A stretch of DNA of 64,000 nucleotides from Apodemus sylvaticus (GCF_947179515.1 NC_067480.1:8117501-8181500), one strand, 5' to 3'; shown: positions 1 to 10,699, counted from the first letter of the stretch. Numbers and translations: made by a program. Notes: a model not told the origin generated them from the letters alone.

Positions 1-291
1 TGTAGGAGGCAAGGGGTGGAGTTAATGGTTGTAGCTTTCACTGGGAAGGGTATTTCAAGGGCCGACCTTCAGGCAGGCAGGGCTGATTTAGGGGGGATGA
101 GGTAGAGTAGAAATCTCCCTCCTCCCTCAGTGTGTGCTCCCCAGGTGAGCATAACAGTCGACCGAAAGTGGCATCTGTCATCACTGGTGTGTGGCAGGGG
201 TGGAGACACTGCACACCCTGGGAGCCCAATCAGAGTCCAAGGAAGGCCTCAGGCTGGAAGAACTGTGGGTGTTTCTTTTTTCCCCCTATTT
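1..291. other. Intron 1, no recognised element
   Basis: No coding exon, SINE or simple repeat was recognised here. The open frames are short and lack homology. Confidence 0.5.
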
Positions 292-461
292 TTTTAAATT
301 TTGTTTTGTTATTGTTTGTTTTGAAACAGGGTTTCTCTGTGTAACAGCCCTGGCTGTTTGTATACCAGGCCTTGGACTCACAGAAGTCTGCCTGCATCTT
401 GCCCCACCCCTGCCCCCAGTGCTGGAATTAAAGGCGTGCATGACCATGCCCAGCAATCTAT
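292..461 (-). mobile_element. B1 SINE, antisense, diverged
   Basis: The stretch reads as reverse-complement B1: a T-rich head, then gaaacagggtttctctgtg, a diverged centre, and gctggaattaaaggcgtgc. B1 is a 7SL-derived rodent SINE. The centre has many substitutions, so this is an old copy. Confidence 0.85.
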
Positions 462-535
462 GAACATTTCTAATTGGTAGTTTTAGGGTATGAAGTTGGA
501 TGAGCCCAGGTCTTACCTAAAAACATGTGAGGGAG

Positions 536-615
536 GGGAGGAGAGGAGAGGAGAGGAGAGGAGAGGAGAGGAGAGGAGAGGAGAGGAGAGGAGAGGAGAG
601 GAGAGGAGAGGAGAG
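536..615 (+). repeat. (GAGAG)n pentanucleotide microsatellite
   Basis: An uninterrupted run of 5-base GAGAG units over about 80 bases, all purine on the + strand. It should be length-polymorphic and could form triplex DNA. Confidence 0.97.
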
Positions 616-1887
616 AATATATTAATTAATTAAAAAATTTTAAAGACGCTATGCCCTGCCACCGCTGACTTTGGCCTGCACTTCCATGGACTCTGGCCCG
701 GGCGGGCCCCTCACCTCCCTCCAGGGACATCTCATTTGTCCCCCCTCAGCTGCTTTAAGCCCTTCCTACAGAAGAACTTCTTCAACCATGCCAGCCCCAG
801 GGAAATGGAAACTCCACAGCTGCTCTGCCCTGCCCTGCTCTGCCTTGCCCTGCCCTGTCCAGGAAGGCACCGGAAACGCCCCATGCCACTAGCGTTCCTC
901 CGGCAAGCAACTGTGTCCCAGAAGCCGCAGCCCGGGCAGAGTGGGAGCCTCACCCTTGTCTGGACCCACGCCCCATTCTTCTACTTTACATCAATGGTCC
1001 GAGGTTTAAGAATTCTTTCTCAGGCGTCTTCCGTTCGTTTCTTCATTCTTTGCTCAAGCGATAAGCATCTCCGAAACCCTGTCTTCTCTGTACCGACCGC
1101 AGGCCGGGCACCACCGGTGTACCGGTTATCAGCTACCTCCCTGGTTTGCAAATTCCATTGGGGGAGGTGGTAGGCTACCCTCCTGACCTGCAGGGTTCCC
1201 AGACACAGCAGAGAGGGTCTGAGCATGCAGAGGCACCCACCCACGTCCAACCCCAGCACCCACGGCTCTGAAGCAGATGCTCCACCTGGCTCTCCTCCCT
1301 CACATGTTTTTAGGTCACACCCAGGATCTCCCTATTCTGTACCCTAAAACTGATCCTTAGAGGTAGATGCCATTAGTTCTCTTGGCCGGAGAGCTATGCA
1401 CCTCCTTGTACTTCGTTCTTTGGACTCTCCGCCGAGCTCTCAGGGTGTTGTGGGGTCTCCGCCCCTGCCACGCACCAGCCAAGTCAGATGCTGCATCTTC
1501 TCAGCTGTACCTGGGGAGCACGAATTTGGGGGGGGGCGGGGCAGGGAGCACACATTCGGAGGGGCGAGGCGCCCGGGGAGCTCTGCTCTAACTCCATTCC
1601 ACAGATCAGCTGAACAGAGCCTGCCTGAAGACCAGCCCTTGAAATACCGTTCATGGTAAAAGCGCTAAGCTGTTTTACGATTATTAATTCCAGTCCTTGC
1701 CTTCTACAGCTGGCTCAGGTGAAACTCCAGCTATTCTGGTGCGCTAGAGAAGCAAGCGGGTCAGAGGGCATCTTGGGGGGGAGGGGGTCTCTCCTACCAT
1801 ATGCATCCTGGATATTGAATTCAGTTCATCTGTCAGTCTTCATGGACCTGTTTTCTAAGCCAGTTCATCAGCCCCTTGATTAGAAAC
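616..1887. other. Intron 1, no recognised element
   Basis: About 1.3 kb of moderately GC-rich intron with short pyrimidine runs (ctgccctgctctgccttgcc type near 825-860) and a short poly-G at about 1529-1540. No dense CpG cluster and no coding potential with homology was seen. Confidence 0.5.
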
Positions 1888-1943
1888 TTTTAAAAAATTG
1901 TATGTGTATATGTGTATTTTGTCCAAATGTATTTTCTGTGCAT

Positions 1944-1975
<32 letters not shown>

Positions 1976-2112
1976 ATTGCTTGTAGAGACCACAAGAGGG
2001 TGTTGAATCCCCTGGAACTGGAACCCCACATGTCTGTTGGTGCTTGGAACTGAATCTAGGTCTTCAGCAAGAGCAGCGAGTATTCTTAACTACTGCACCG
2101 TTTCCCCAGCCT
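1888..2112 (-). mobile_element. B3/B2-type SINE, antisense, with (GT)n
   Basis: After a (GT)n run at about 1947-1975 come cacaagagggtgttgaatcc, gctt(g)gaactgaa and agcgagtattcttaactactg, an aligned but worn reverse complement of a B2/B3 tRNA-derived SINE ending in ccccagcc. Confidence 0.8.
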
Positions 2113-2139
2113 CAAACTTGGGGCTTTTAAAAAAATCAT

Positions 2140-2372
2140 ACCTTTAGGGACTGGAATGTAACTCCATTGGTAGCAGAGTCGGTGAAGTACATGAAGCTCT
2201 CTCTGGGTTTGATCCCTAGTGAGGTATAAGGCAGGCTTGGTGGTATATCACCCTGCAATGCTAGCACTCGAGACGGAGGTAGCATGGTCACTTCAAGGTT
2301 ATTCTAATCTAGGGGCTTGAGGCTAGCTTGCACTAGAGCCGCTCTCATAATAAATAAATGAATAAATAAAGT
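2140..2372 (+). mobile_element. B4-type SINE (ID-like plus B1-like halves), sense
   Basis: The first half, from gggactggaatgtaactcc to tgatccctagtgag, resembles a tRNA/ID head. The second, from caggcttggtggtatatcac on, resembles a diverged B1, and an A-rich tail with ataaataaatga follows. This head-plus-B1 plan is that of B4 elements. Confidence 0.65.
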
Positions 2373-3206
2373 CATGTATGAGAACCATACACATGTGTTA
2401 AGTATCTAGGTCACCCGGCTTTTTGTTTCTATGGAAACACCCCCATGACAAAGCAGGAGAGGTTTATTTTATCTCACAGTCTCAAAGGTTCCGTCCATCG
2501 TTGGTTGAAAGCTCTGGGGTTGTTAACTTGAGCACAGGATGCTCTTTAGTTGGGAGACCCTGGTGTCTCTCTCTGTATGTGGATCCCCCAATCACATGTG
2601 GAGCAGGTGGGGGTCCTGCTATTTCTGCCTAAGCTTACATCGTTACTTTCTTCCGAGATGTGCCTTCTGCTGATTCCTGAGTCTCAGGCATGGACTGAGT
2701 TGCTGCCTGCTGGGTTTGGGCTCTTTCTCAGACACGATCTGTCTCTGCAGACACTGTTGGCATCATCTGTCTGGGATCTCTCTCTTTGACCTTGTGGATT
2801 TGTGCCTGTTATTCCCAAAACCACTTCGTAAGGGTTTAGAAAGGAAGGAACAGAGACACAGGTCTGTGTTTGGTCTCCATTGTGGAAGGGATCCCTCTCT
2901 TGACCAGCTCTAAAGAATTGTGTAGTCAAGAAAGATTTGAGATGAGGTCTTACAGAATTCAGCAGAACCTGAGGTTGATATCCAGCCATTAAATTCTAAC
3001 AGACATCGGGGATGTAGGAATTTAGAGGTCTTCCAATGTGTTCCCTAGAGGCAGATGAATTAACTTGACAATGTGACTTTGAAAAACATGTTCTCTCCCT
3101 AACAAACAACACAGCCTGATATGACACATCGTCTCTAGACCCTTCTCTAACTCTGGGATCAAATATATTATGAACATGTTATTTGCTATATGCATGTGAG
3201 ATGTGT
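2373..3206. other. Intron 1, degenerate dispersed repeat
   Basis: Around 2420-2530, accccca tgacaaagcaggagaggtttattttatctcacagtc resembles a worn member of the same dispersed rodent family seen at 5811 and 58484. The rest is not recognised. Confidence 0.4.
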
Positions 3207-3259
3207 TTCTTTTTCTTTTCTTTCTTTTCTTTTCTTTTTTTTTTTTTAAGATGTATTTA

Positions 3260-3607
3260 GGCTGGTGAGATGGCTCAGCGATTAAGAGCACTGACTGCTC
3301 TTCCAAAGGTCCTGAGTTCAAATCCCAGCAACCACATGGTGGCTCACAACCAACTGTAATGAGATCTGACACCCTCTTCTGGTATGTCTGAAGACAGCTA
3401 TAGTGTACTCACATATAATAATAAATAAATCTTTGTTTGTTTTGTTTTTTGTTTTTTTGAGTCAGGGTTTCTCTCTGTAACCCTGGCTGTCCTGGAACTC
3501 ACTCTGTAGACCAGGCTGGCCTCGAACTCAGAAATCCACCTGCCTCTGCCTCCCGAGTGCTGGGATTACAGGTGTGTGTCACCATGCCCGGCTATAAATA
3601 AATCTTT
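3260..3607 (+). mobile_element. B2 SINE, sense, with a B1 nested in its tail
   Basis: The B2 starts ggctggtgagatggctcagc, carries the usual gttaagagcactgactgctc region and ends in ataataataaataaatctt. An antisense B1 has landed in that tail. The 14-base ATAAATAAATCTTT at 3421-3434 is repeated at 3594-3607 as the B1 target-site duplication. Confidence 0.95.
3435..3593 (-). mobile_element. B1 SINE, antisense, nested in a B2
   Basis: A T-rich head is followed by gagtcagggtttctctctg, gaccaggctggcctcgaac, gtgctgggattacaggtgtg and cgggcat-complement end. It is flanked by a perfect 14-base duplication of the host B2 tail, so it is younger than the B2. Confidence 0.95.
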
Positions 3608-3608
3608 A

Positions 3609-3985
3609 AGAAAAGATTTATTTATTTATTTATTTAAGAAAAGATTTATTTATTTATTTTATGTATTTGAGTACACTATAGCTGTACAGATGGTTGTGAG
3701 CCATCATGTGGTTGCTGGGACTTTGAATTCAGGACATCTACTCGTTCTGCTCGCTCTGGTCAACCCTGCTCCGGGGTATCCCACTCTGGCCTACTCCTCT
3801 CTGGCCTAAAGATTTATTTATTATTATATCTAAGTACACTGTAGCTGTCTTCAGACACACCAGAAGAGGCTGTTAGATCCCTTTACTGATGCTTGTGAGC
3901 CACCATGTGGTTGCTGGGATTTGAACTCAGGACCTTCAGAAGATCAGTTGGTGCTCTAAACCACTGAGCTGTCTGTCCAACTCCG
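3609..3985 (-). mobile_element. Two-part B2 composite, antisense
   Basis: A B2-like left part (gagtacactatagctgtacagatggttgtgag) runs into a linker of ctcgctctggtcaaccctgc type, then restarts with aagatttatttatt and a second, more typical B2 (ctgtcttcagacacaccag to accactgagctgtctgtcc). The same two-part layout and linker occur at 12243 and 41512. Confidence 0.85.
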
Positions 3986-4183
3986 TGAGATGTGTTTCTA
4001 AACCTGCTTTTACCATATTTGTTTTCTTTCTATGAAAGTACATTTACACCCTAGAACATTCTAGTAGGGACTAGAAGACTTCCTCTCCTGCTCCTGCAGT
4101 TCTGCTGTCATGGTGCCTTGTTGCATGTTCCTAGGAGGTCAGAGGTGGTGGATTTTCATGGCTTTGCCTTCATTCTCTTCTAG

Positions 4184-4263
4184 GACACCGGGGTTGGGAA
4201 ATCCAGCATTGTGTGTCGGTTTGTCCAGGACCACTTTGACCACAACATCAGCCCCACCATTGG
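4184..4263 (+). CDS. Rab31: RAB31 exon 2: P-loop and switch I
   Basis: This 80-nt exon encodes DTGVGKSS and continues to SPTI, ending two bases into the next Gly codon (residues about 14-40). It holds most of the P-loop (G1, GDTGVGKS, where Lys19 and Ser20 bind nucleotide phosphate and magnesium) and switch I with the invariant Thr38 of the G2 motif. The acceptor is ctcttctag before GAC and the donor is GG followed by GTAAGTG, a near-consensus 5' splice site. The exon starts in phase 0, so the first Gly of the P-loop must be the last codon of exon 1. VCRFVQDHFDHNISP separates Rab31/Rab22 from other Rab5-type proteins; Rab31 rather than Rab22a is supported by the downstream exons. A truncated antisense B2 lies only about 30 bases behind the donor. 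Confidence 0.97.
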
Positions 4264-4290
4264 GTAAGTGCAGCATGTTTCTTTTCTTTT

Positions 4291-4376
4291 TTTAAAGATT
4301 TATTTATTTATTTATTTTATTCAGGACCTCTAGAAGAGCAGTCAGTGCTCTTAACCTCTGAGCCATCTCTCCAGCC
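4291..4376 (-). mobile_element. B2 SINE, antisense, internally deleted
   Basis: aaagatttatttatttattt joins directly to caggacctctagaagagcag and ends gccatctctccagccc, so about 100 bases of the B2 middle are missing. It begins about 27 bases after the exon 2 donor. Confidence 0.9.
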
Positions 4377-4486
4377 CGACACCCTTTCTTCCTAGGGCCA
4401 AGATGTCCACCACACCAATGAGAACTGAGATCCTAACTCCAGAAGCTTAGGGCTATCATTCTTGTGATTTTTGTTTTTTGCTGTCT

Positions 4487-5097
4487 TAGGGTTTTACTGC
4501 TGTGAACAGACACCATGACCAAGGCAACTCTTATAAGGGCAACATTTAATTGGGGCTGGGTTACAGGTTCAGAGATTCAGTTCATTATCATCAAGGCCGG
4601 AACATGGCAGTATCCAGGCAGGCTTGGCACAGGAGGAACTGAGAGTTCCACATTTTCAGCCAGTCAGTGGTGGCACACGCCTGTAATCCCAGCACTCTGG
4701 GAGGCAGAGGCAGGCGGATTTCTGAGTTCCAGGCCAGCCTGGTTTACAGAGTGAGTTCCAGGACAGCCAGGGCTATACAGAGAAACCCTGTCTCAAAAAA
4801 AAAACAGATCCAAAAACAATTTTAAAAAAGCCCAAATACAAAAAACAAAACAAAATAAGACAAACCAAAACCAAAACAAACAAACAAACAAATAAAAAAG
4901 AAAAGAAAAAAGAAAAAGAGTTCCATATTTTCATCTGAAGGCTGCTAGCAAAATACTGATTTTCAGGCAGTTAAGATGAGGGTCTTAAGCCACACCCACA
5001 GTGATACACCTACCCCAACAAGGCCACACCTACTCCAATTGGGCCACACCTTTTAATAGTGTCATTCCCTAGACTGAGCATATACAAACCATCACAC
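4487..5097 (+). mobile_element. Dispersed rodent repeat, 'cttagggttt...tgctgtga' family, with nested B1
   Basis: It starts gtcttagggttttactgctg and runs through caccatgaccaaggcaactc, then resumes behind a B1 as atcttcatctgaaggctgct-like sequence with ggccacacctactccaattg and ends near cataca aaccatcac. The same family recurs at 58484. I know it as a common mouse repeat but cannot assign a class name with confidence. Confidence 0.65.
4659..4917 (+). mobile_element. B1 SINE, sense, with long A-rich tail
   Basis: gtggcacacgcctgtaatcc, gccagcctggtttacagagtg and gagaaaccctgtctc identify B1; about 115 bases of A-rich tail follow. Target-site duplications GAGTTCCACATTTTCA at 4643-4658 and GAGTTCCATATTTTCA at 4918-4933 (one mismatch) define the insertion inside the dispersed repeat. 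Confidence 0.96.
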
Positions 5098-5810
5098 TTG
5101 CCAACATTCTTCCTCTTGAAGGTCAAGACCATTCATTTCTCGACTATCAAGATCATGGATCTGAAAAGCAGGCTTCCTTTATTTCTAGATGGGAGATAGT
5201 GTATATTATCAATTCCTGATGGGTGGCTAGCTTGTCTGGTTTTAATTCCCAGGAAAGTTGTCCACTGCACATTGGGGAAGTCTAAAATTTATGTGGAATG
5301 AATGATTTTTCCTTTTTGGAAATGATCTAATGCTGAGCATTCCACCATAGCTTAATTTTGCCGTGACAACACGGTTTCTCCACCATAGCTTAATTTTGCC
5401 ATGCAACACGGTTTCTGATTGTTGCAATGCTTTATGGGAGCTGCAGTGCCTTATGGGAGCGGCTCTTCTTCCTGCCTGCTTTGCTCCTTTCTGTCTTCTG
5501 GTGTCAGGAAGACTCAGCATTCTATGGGCTTAAGAATATCTAAGGCTTTTTCTGGTTTAGTTAACTTGCACTCAAATTTTCTCTTTTGGGATGTGGAAAT
5601 ATTTCTAAGCTCCAGTTTCAGAAAAAAAAAGAATAAGGCTATCAGGAATACTTCCTAAATAAAACAGAGACAAGTGGAAATCTTTTTCAAACGCTTGCTT
5701 GAGTACCTATCCCAAAGCTTGTTACCTCAGTGAACCAGAATCCTAACCTAAGGTTTTGTTTAATTTAGCCTTTATGGGGCTTTCAATTTTTTTTTTTAGC
5801 CAATTTATCA
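5098..5810. other. Intron 2, no recognised element apart from short tandem duplications
   Basis: Mostly unrecognised AT-rich intron. Two short tandem duplications lie in it and are listed separately. Confidence 0.5.
5342..5416 (+). repeat. Tandem duplication of a 38-bp unit
   Basis: The unit beginning ccaccatagcttaattttgc and ending aacacggtttct occurs at 5342-5379 and again at 5380-5416 with a small internal change. Just behind it (about 5429-5461) ctttatgggagctgcagtgc type sequence is also partly doubled. Confidence 0.9.
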
Positions 5811-6180
5811 GTTACTTTCCTTACTACAGTAAGAAAATACAAGACAACTTAAAAAGGAAGAGTTTATTTCCAGCTCACAGTTGCAGAGAATCAGTCCCTG
5901 GCTGCTTGGCTTTATATGTTCAGACAGAACACCATGGTAGCAGGAGCATATGGTGGAAGTGAGCTATTCCTTGCCTTGTAGTGGTCAAGAAACAAGAAAA
6001 GAGTAGACAGGAAGAGGCTAGGACAAGATAGAGCATCTAAGGACACACCCTTTGTGACTCACTTCCTCTACCTAGACCCTCTTCCCACATTTCAATAATG
6101 TCATCCATATGATAAACGATTTAAAGGATTCATCTATTCATTAAGTCAGAGCACTCCATAATCTAATAGTTTCTGGAAAT
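5811..6180 (+). mobile_element. Worn dispersed repeat
   Basis: aggaagagtttatttccagc tcacagttg, the agcaggagcatatggtggaag region and a late acttcctctacctagaccc match the layout of the dispersed rodent family at 2400, 39975 and 58484, but the copy is old. Family not assigned. Confidence 0.4.
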
Positions 6181-6934
6181 GCCCTTGTAGACACACCCGA
6201 AGGTGTGTTCCACTTCCCCCTTAGGTGTCTGTCCAACATAGCCAGTATTGGAGAATTGAGAGATCCGTGGATGTGGAGCAGAGGGGGCGTGGCTACCCAA
6301 CTAGCCAGCTAGCCAGGTATATGCTGTGAGGTAACAGTCTCAAGCTTCAGGATATCCGATGACTTATTGCATACCTTATCTGTCCTTGCTGGATGGCCTT
6401 ACCTTCCTGACCCTGTGGACATTTCATTTCAAGTCCATGACTGACCCAAGAGTTAATCATGATGATTTCTCCAGGTCAGAGCACACAGGTAGCCACGGAG
6501 CTGCTAACTTGACTCAGATCATGCCTGGCAGAGTTGGGTGTGTGGCCTTTGTAATATAGTGCTTGTATAGCATGGATTTGCACCACCGAAACCAACCAGA
6601 CAGGCAGATGGCAAACCAAGCTAGTCTGTTCTCAGAGCCTACCCAGTTCTTCCTATCAGAACCACAGTTGTAAAAGGAAATCACTTCTCAGCAGAAGCAT
6701 TAAGCCACGTCACCTCAGTGACTCACAGGTTACGAAGCTTGGTGATTCAGAGGCAGCTATGCCATGGACCATGTCCAGGCATGAAAGCTGTATCTCTAGA
6801 GTGTCTCGCACCACCTGCACACATGACCACATATGCAGCAGCTCTGGGAGTAGGGGTTTCTTCTCCACAGTGGTTGTTATCTTGTGAGACTTGTTTTGGT
6901 TTATTACAGAAGAGTATTTTATCGGGGGAGGGTG
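6181..6934. other. Intron 2, no recognised element
   Basis: About 750 bases without a recognised repeat, exon or RNA gene. Confidence 0.5.
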
Positions 6935-7065
6935 ATATGTGCACACATGGCACAGTGCACATGTGGAAGTCAGAGGACAACTTGAGGGAGTTGATTCTCT
7001 CCATCCTGCGGGTCCTGAGGGTCGAACTCAGGGTTTCAGGCTTGGTGGCACACACCGTGTTATGA
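6935..7065 (-). mobile_element. tRNA-derived SINE fragment (B3/RSINE class), antisense
   Basis: gtggaagtcagaggacaact, ggagttgattctctccatcc and gaactcagggtttcaggc are the reverse complement of the 3' part of B3/RSINE elements. The end is truncated. Confidence 0.6.
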
Positions 7066-7141
7066 ATCTATTCAGCGTTTCATGGTGGATGCTGTGACCT
7101 TGTATAACTGTTTCTATAGATTTGTTTTCTTTTCTATTTTT

Positions 7142-7330
7142 TAAAAGATTTTATTTATTTATTTATTTTATGTATGTGAGTAATCTGTCACTGTCTTCAG
7201 ACACACCAGAAGAGGGCATCGGATCCCATTACAGATGGTTGTGAGCCACCATGTGGTTGCTGGAAATTGAGCTCAGGACCTCTGGAAGAGCAGGCAGTGC
7301 CCTTAACCACTAAGCCATCTCTTCAGCTCT
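7142..7330 (-). mobile_element. B2 SINE, antisense
   Basis: Runs from aaaagattttatttatttat through ctgtcttcagacacaccaga and gagccaccatgtggttgctg to gccatctcttcagctc, a full B2. Confidence 0.95.
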
Positions 7331-7363
7331 CTATTTCTTTCTTTCTTTGTTTCTTTCTTTGTT

Positions 7364-7394
<31 letters not shown>

Positions 7395-7443
7395 TTCTCT
7401 CTCCCTTCCTCCCATCCTTCTGTCCTTCTGTCCTTCCCTCCTT
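7331..7443 (+). repeat. (TTTC)n/(TC)n/(TCCT)n pyrimidine tract
   Basis: A mixed all-pyrimidine simple-sequence tract of about 110 bases directly behind the B2 at 7142. Confidence 0.9.
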
Positions 7444-7557
7444 GCATTTGTGGAGGACTGTTGAGGTTGACTGTTACATTGATTACTCAAATGTAATTTC
7501 TAAACACCTGCTCTACCTGATCCCTTAGTTTTACATATTTTTATTTTAATTTTCATT

Positions 7558-7686
7558 TATTTACTTTTGTCTAAGCCAGTTGTACTATATAACCAAGGTC
7601 AGCTTTGAACTCCTTCTGTGGCCAATCCTCCTGCCTTAACCCCTTGAATGCTAGTATCACGGGTTTGTGCCACCATGTGCAGCTTT
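7558..7686 (-). mobile_element. Old B1/B4-type SINE, antisense
   Basis: Order of motifs (actatataaccaaggtcagc, ttgaactccttctgtggcc, tcctcctgccttaacccc, gtgccaccatg) is that of a strongly diverged reverse-complement B1-like element. Confidence 0.55.
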
Positions 7687-7714
7687 ACCTTAATTCTTAA
7701 AAACTGAATATGCT

Positions 7715-7874
7715 AGCCGGGCGGTGGTGGCGCACACCTGTAATCCCAGCACTTGGGAGGCAGAGGCAGGTGGATTTCTGAGTTCGAGGCCAGCCTGGTC
7801 TACAGAGTGAATTCCAGGACAGCCAGGACTACACAGAGAAACCCTGTCTCAAAAAAAAAAAAAAAATGAAAAAA
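7715..7874 (+). mobile_element. B1 SINE, sense, young
   Basis: Near-consensus: gccgggcggtggtggcgcac, cacttgggaggcagaggcag, gtctacagagtgaattccag, an A tail. Flanks AAACTGAATATGCT (7701-7714) and AAATTGAATATGCT (7875-7888) are its target-site duplication. Confidence 0.97.
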
Positions 7875-8208
7875 AAATTGAATATGCTCCACTTTGAGAA
7901 ATTTGCCAAACTCAGGTTATCCAAGTCGTCCATGTGTGGTATGTGAGAAGGCCTTCTTCTCTCCAGCCATCTCTCAAAGTTTTCCTTGGCAATCTGTAGA
8001 AAACAACATCTTGTCCCCATTCTCATCACACCCTGCTGATTAGACAGTTCACTCAATTTCAAACATTCCTCCTGGAGACAGGAGGGAGGTTCGTGCAACT
8101 CAGAAAGGAAGGGAAACCCAGAACTCTCAGGAAGTAAACAAAACTCAGAAGACCCAGGATGCCTGAAACTTATAAGCTTCACAGTACATTATTTTGTGTT
8201 TTTTGTTT

Positions 8209-8386
8209 TTTTAATTTATTTATTTTATGTATATGAATACACTGTAGTTGTTTCTAGGCACACCAGAAGAGGGTAACAGATACCTTTACAGATGGTTGTG
8301 AGCCACCATGTGGTTGCTGGAAATTGAACTCAGGGACCTTTGGAAGAAGTCAGTGCTCTTAACTACGGAGCCATCTCTCCAGCCAT
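8209..8386 (-). mobile_element. B2 SINE, antisense
   Basis: aatttatttattttatgtat, aggcacaccagaagagggta, gccaccatgtggttgctgg and gccatctctccagcc. One of two adjacent B2 copies in the same orientation. Confidence 0.94.
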
Positions 8387-8422
8387 CTGTTTTGTTTGTT
8401 TTTTGGGGGTTGTTGTTGTTGT

Positions 8423-8596
8423 TTAGATTTATTTATTTATTTACTATATTAAGTGCTGTCTTCAGACACTCCAGAAGAGGGAGTCAGATCTCATTACAGA
8501 CGCTTGTGAGCCACCATGTGGTTGCTGGGATTTGAACTCAGGACCTTTGGAAAAGCAGTCAGTGCTATTAACCACGGAGCCATCTCTCCAGCCCTG
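8423..8596 (-). mobile_element. B2 SINE, antisense
   Basis: tagatttatttatttattta, ctgtcttcagacactccaga, gctgggatttgaactcagg and catctctccagccc. Follows the previous B2 after a short T/G-rich spacer. Confidence 0.95.
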
Positions 8597-8811
8597 TTTT
8601 TATTGCTTTTAATGAATGAGATACCTTAATCCACAAAAGTAAGGCTGTTAAATATTCTATGTATTTGGTATTTATACCTTTTATGAGCACAAAGAAAATA
8701 CATGTTTATTTGGAGAAGATAGGTAAAAAGGATGGCAAGTGTTTTCTGAATTGCTTATGCCTCAAAGTCCCGCCTTTGTGACAGAAGTATGCATGTGTTT
8801 TGCTATTTGTC

Positions 8812-9460
8812 TCTCTGCTGGATAGTTCTGTGCCAACTTGGCACAGGCTAAAGTCATCTCAGAGGAGAGAACATCAGTTGAGAACATAGCTCCATAAGAC
8901 AGAACTGTAGGCAAGACTGTAAGGCATTTAAAAAAAACAGAGAAATTTTATTTTATTTTCATTAATTTTTAAATAATTTATTATTATATATGTAAGTACA
9001 CTGTAGCTGTCTTCAGACACACCAGAAGAGGGCGTCAGATCTCATTACAGATGGTTGTGAGCTACCATATGGTTGCTGGGATTTGAATTCAAGACCTTCA
9101 GAAAAACAGTCAGTGCTCTTAACCGCTGAGCTATCTCTCCTAGCCTCCCTGTAAGGCATTTTTTAAATTAGAGATTGATGTGGGAGGGTTCAGCCCATTG
9201 TGAGTGGTGCCTTCCCTAGGCTGGTGGTCCTGGGTTCTATAAGAAAGCAGGCTGAGCAAGCCAGGGGGAGCAAGCCAGTAAGCAGCACCCTCCATGGCCT
9301 CTGCATCAGCTCCTGTCTCTGGGTTCCTGCCCTGTGTGAGTTCCTGTCCTGGCTTCCTTCAGTGATGGACTGTGACATGGGAATGTAAGCCAGTAAACCT
9401 TTGCTTTGGTTGGGGGGGGGGTGTGTTCATCATGGCAATACAAACCCCTACTGAGACAAT
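8812..9460 (+). mobile_element. Dispersed rodent repeat (second end type) with nested B2
   Basis: Starts tctgctggatagttctgtgc caacttggcac, is interrupted by a B2, and resumes as gtgggagggttcagcccatt, gggttctataagaaagcagg, agcagcaccctccatggcct, ending with catcatggcaatacaaaccc. The matching end occurs at 60105. A very common mouse repeat; class not assigned. Confidence 0.7.
8931..9148 (-). mobile_element. B2 SINE, antisense, nested
   Basis: A full antisense B2 bounded by a perfect 13-base duplication, CTGTAAGGCATTT at 8918-8930 and 9149-9161, of the host repeat. Confidence 0.96.
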
Positions 9461-9719
9461 CCCTACATGTATGCAGACAGGCTGAGACTTAGATCTATTC
9501 TTCCATCACGTGCTGCTGGTGTTGAATGTCAGCACAGGTAATATGTGAAGACTGCTTTCATTTTATACTGCTTTGAAGTGAAAGTTTTAAATGATGAGAC
9601 TTTTTCCCCTCATACTTGGTTTAATAATAAGGCTTTAATATCTAAGACTAGACATTCAACATTTCCCTGATACCCAGAGAATAGTATTCTAGAACAATTG
9701 AATCTGTTTCTGTATGCAT

Positions 9720-9946
9720 CTTCTTTTATTATGATTATTTTATGGGTATGAGTATTTTGTTTACATGTACCTGTTTTGTTTGTTTTTTGGGGGTTGAGCA
9801 GGGCCCGAGGAAGCCAGAACAAGGTATTGGATCCCCTAGAAATGAAGCTACAGATGGCTGTGAGCTGCTGTGTGAATGCTGGGAGCCAGACTTAGGTCCT
9901 CTGCAAGAGCACTCGTACTCTTAACCTCTGAGCCACCCCTCCAGTC
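9720..9946 (-). mobile_element. B3-type SINE, antisense
   Basis: atggg tatgagtattttgtttac, ggtattggatcccctagaaa, gctgtgtgaatgctgggag and cctctgagccacccctcc fit the reverse complement of B3. Confidence 0.75.
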
Positions 9947-10617
9947 CACACATGTTGCAGAGTTTTCAATACACCGCCTTAGTTCTAGGAACAGGCCACA
10001 CCCACCAGCCCCCACCCAGATTCCATTGAATCCACAGATAAAAGACACACACACAGGTTGCTCAGCTTGCTTTCTGACACAATTTCTGGGCATTACTATC
10101 CCTTGCCTGGAAAAGCATGCCCTTGGCAATACCCTTAGCTCCGCTCCTCTCCACCTGCCCTAAACTTTAGTTGCTCAATTACATCTAATCCCTGCTAAAA
10201 GTCCCTGACCACCTGCCTATAGGAGCAAGTGGTCACAGGCTGCTGCTCCTCCCGAGATCTCACAGAGCTGCTCGCCAACTCTCCTCCCTTGCATCTGTCT
10301 CTTTTTAATCCAGGGACCAGGAAGTCCTGCCTATTTCTTCCGCCCAGCATTTGGCCCATGGCTTCTTTACTGACAGATCAAGAACCAATTGGGGAACAGG
10401 ACAGCATCAGAACCGCCCCTACACACACATTCCTTCTGTTTTGAAACATCATCTGGATTATATAAAATACAGACTTTTTATCTGCAGTGGCCTAACTCTC
10501 ATTACTGCGCGTTTAGGGACAAGAATTCTTAGGGTCTTTCCGAGGCATAATAACAGGAACTGAGGCTCCTAAGTCTGTGGAGTTTTGATGATGCAGGGTG
10601 CTTGACTTTCTTTACAG
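9947..10617. other. Intron 2 end, no recognised element
   Basis: About 670 bases up to the exon 3 acceptor. Nothing recognised besides the polypyrimidine tract and acceptor cttgactttctttacag. Confidence 0.5.
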
Positions 10618-10699
10618 GGCGTCTTTCATGACCAAAACCGTGCCTTGTGGAAATGAACTTCACAAATTCCTCATCTGGGACACCGCTGGCCAGGAGCGG
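10618..10699 (+). CDS. Rab31: RAB31 exon 3: interswitch and G3 motif
   Basis: This 82-nt exon completes the split Gly codon and encodes ASFMTKTVPCGNELHKFLIW followed by DTAGQER (residues about 41-67). WDTAGQE is the G3 motif; its Gln65 is the catalytic glutamine whose replacement locks Rab proteins in the GTP form. ASFMTKTV and the Trp of FLIWDTAG lie in the effector-facing surface used by Rab5-family effectors. The acceptor is ctttctttacag and the donor CGG|GTGAGT is strong. The exon enters in phase 2 and leaves in phase 0. All motif residues are intact and there is no frameshift, as expected for a live copy. Confidence 0.97.

Noticed and set aside
616..1700. CpG island or alternative RAB31 promoter
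   Set aside because: GC content is moderate but CpGs are sparse and scattered; no cluster of promoter motifs or a first exon with an open start was seen.
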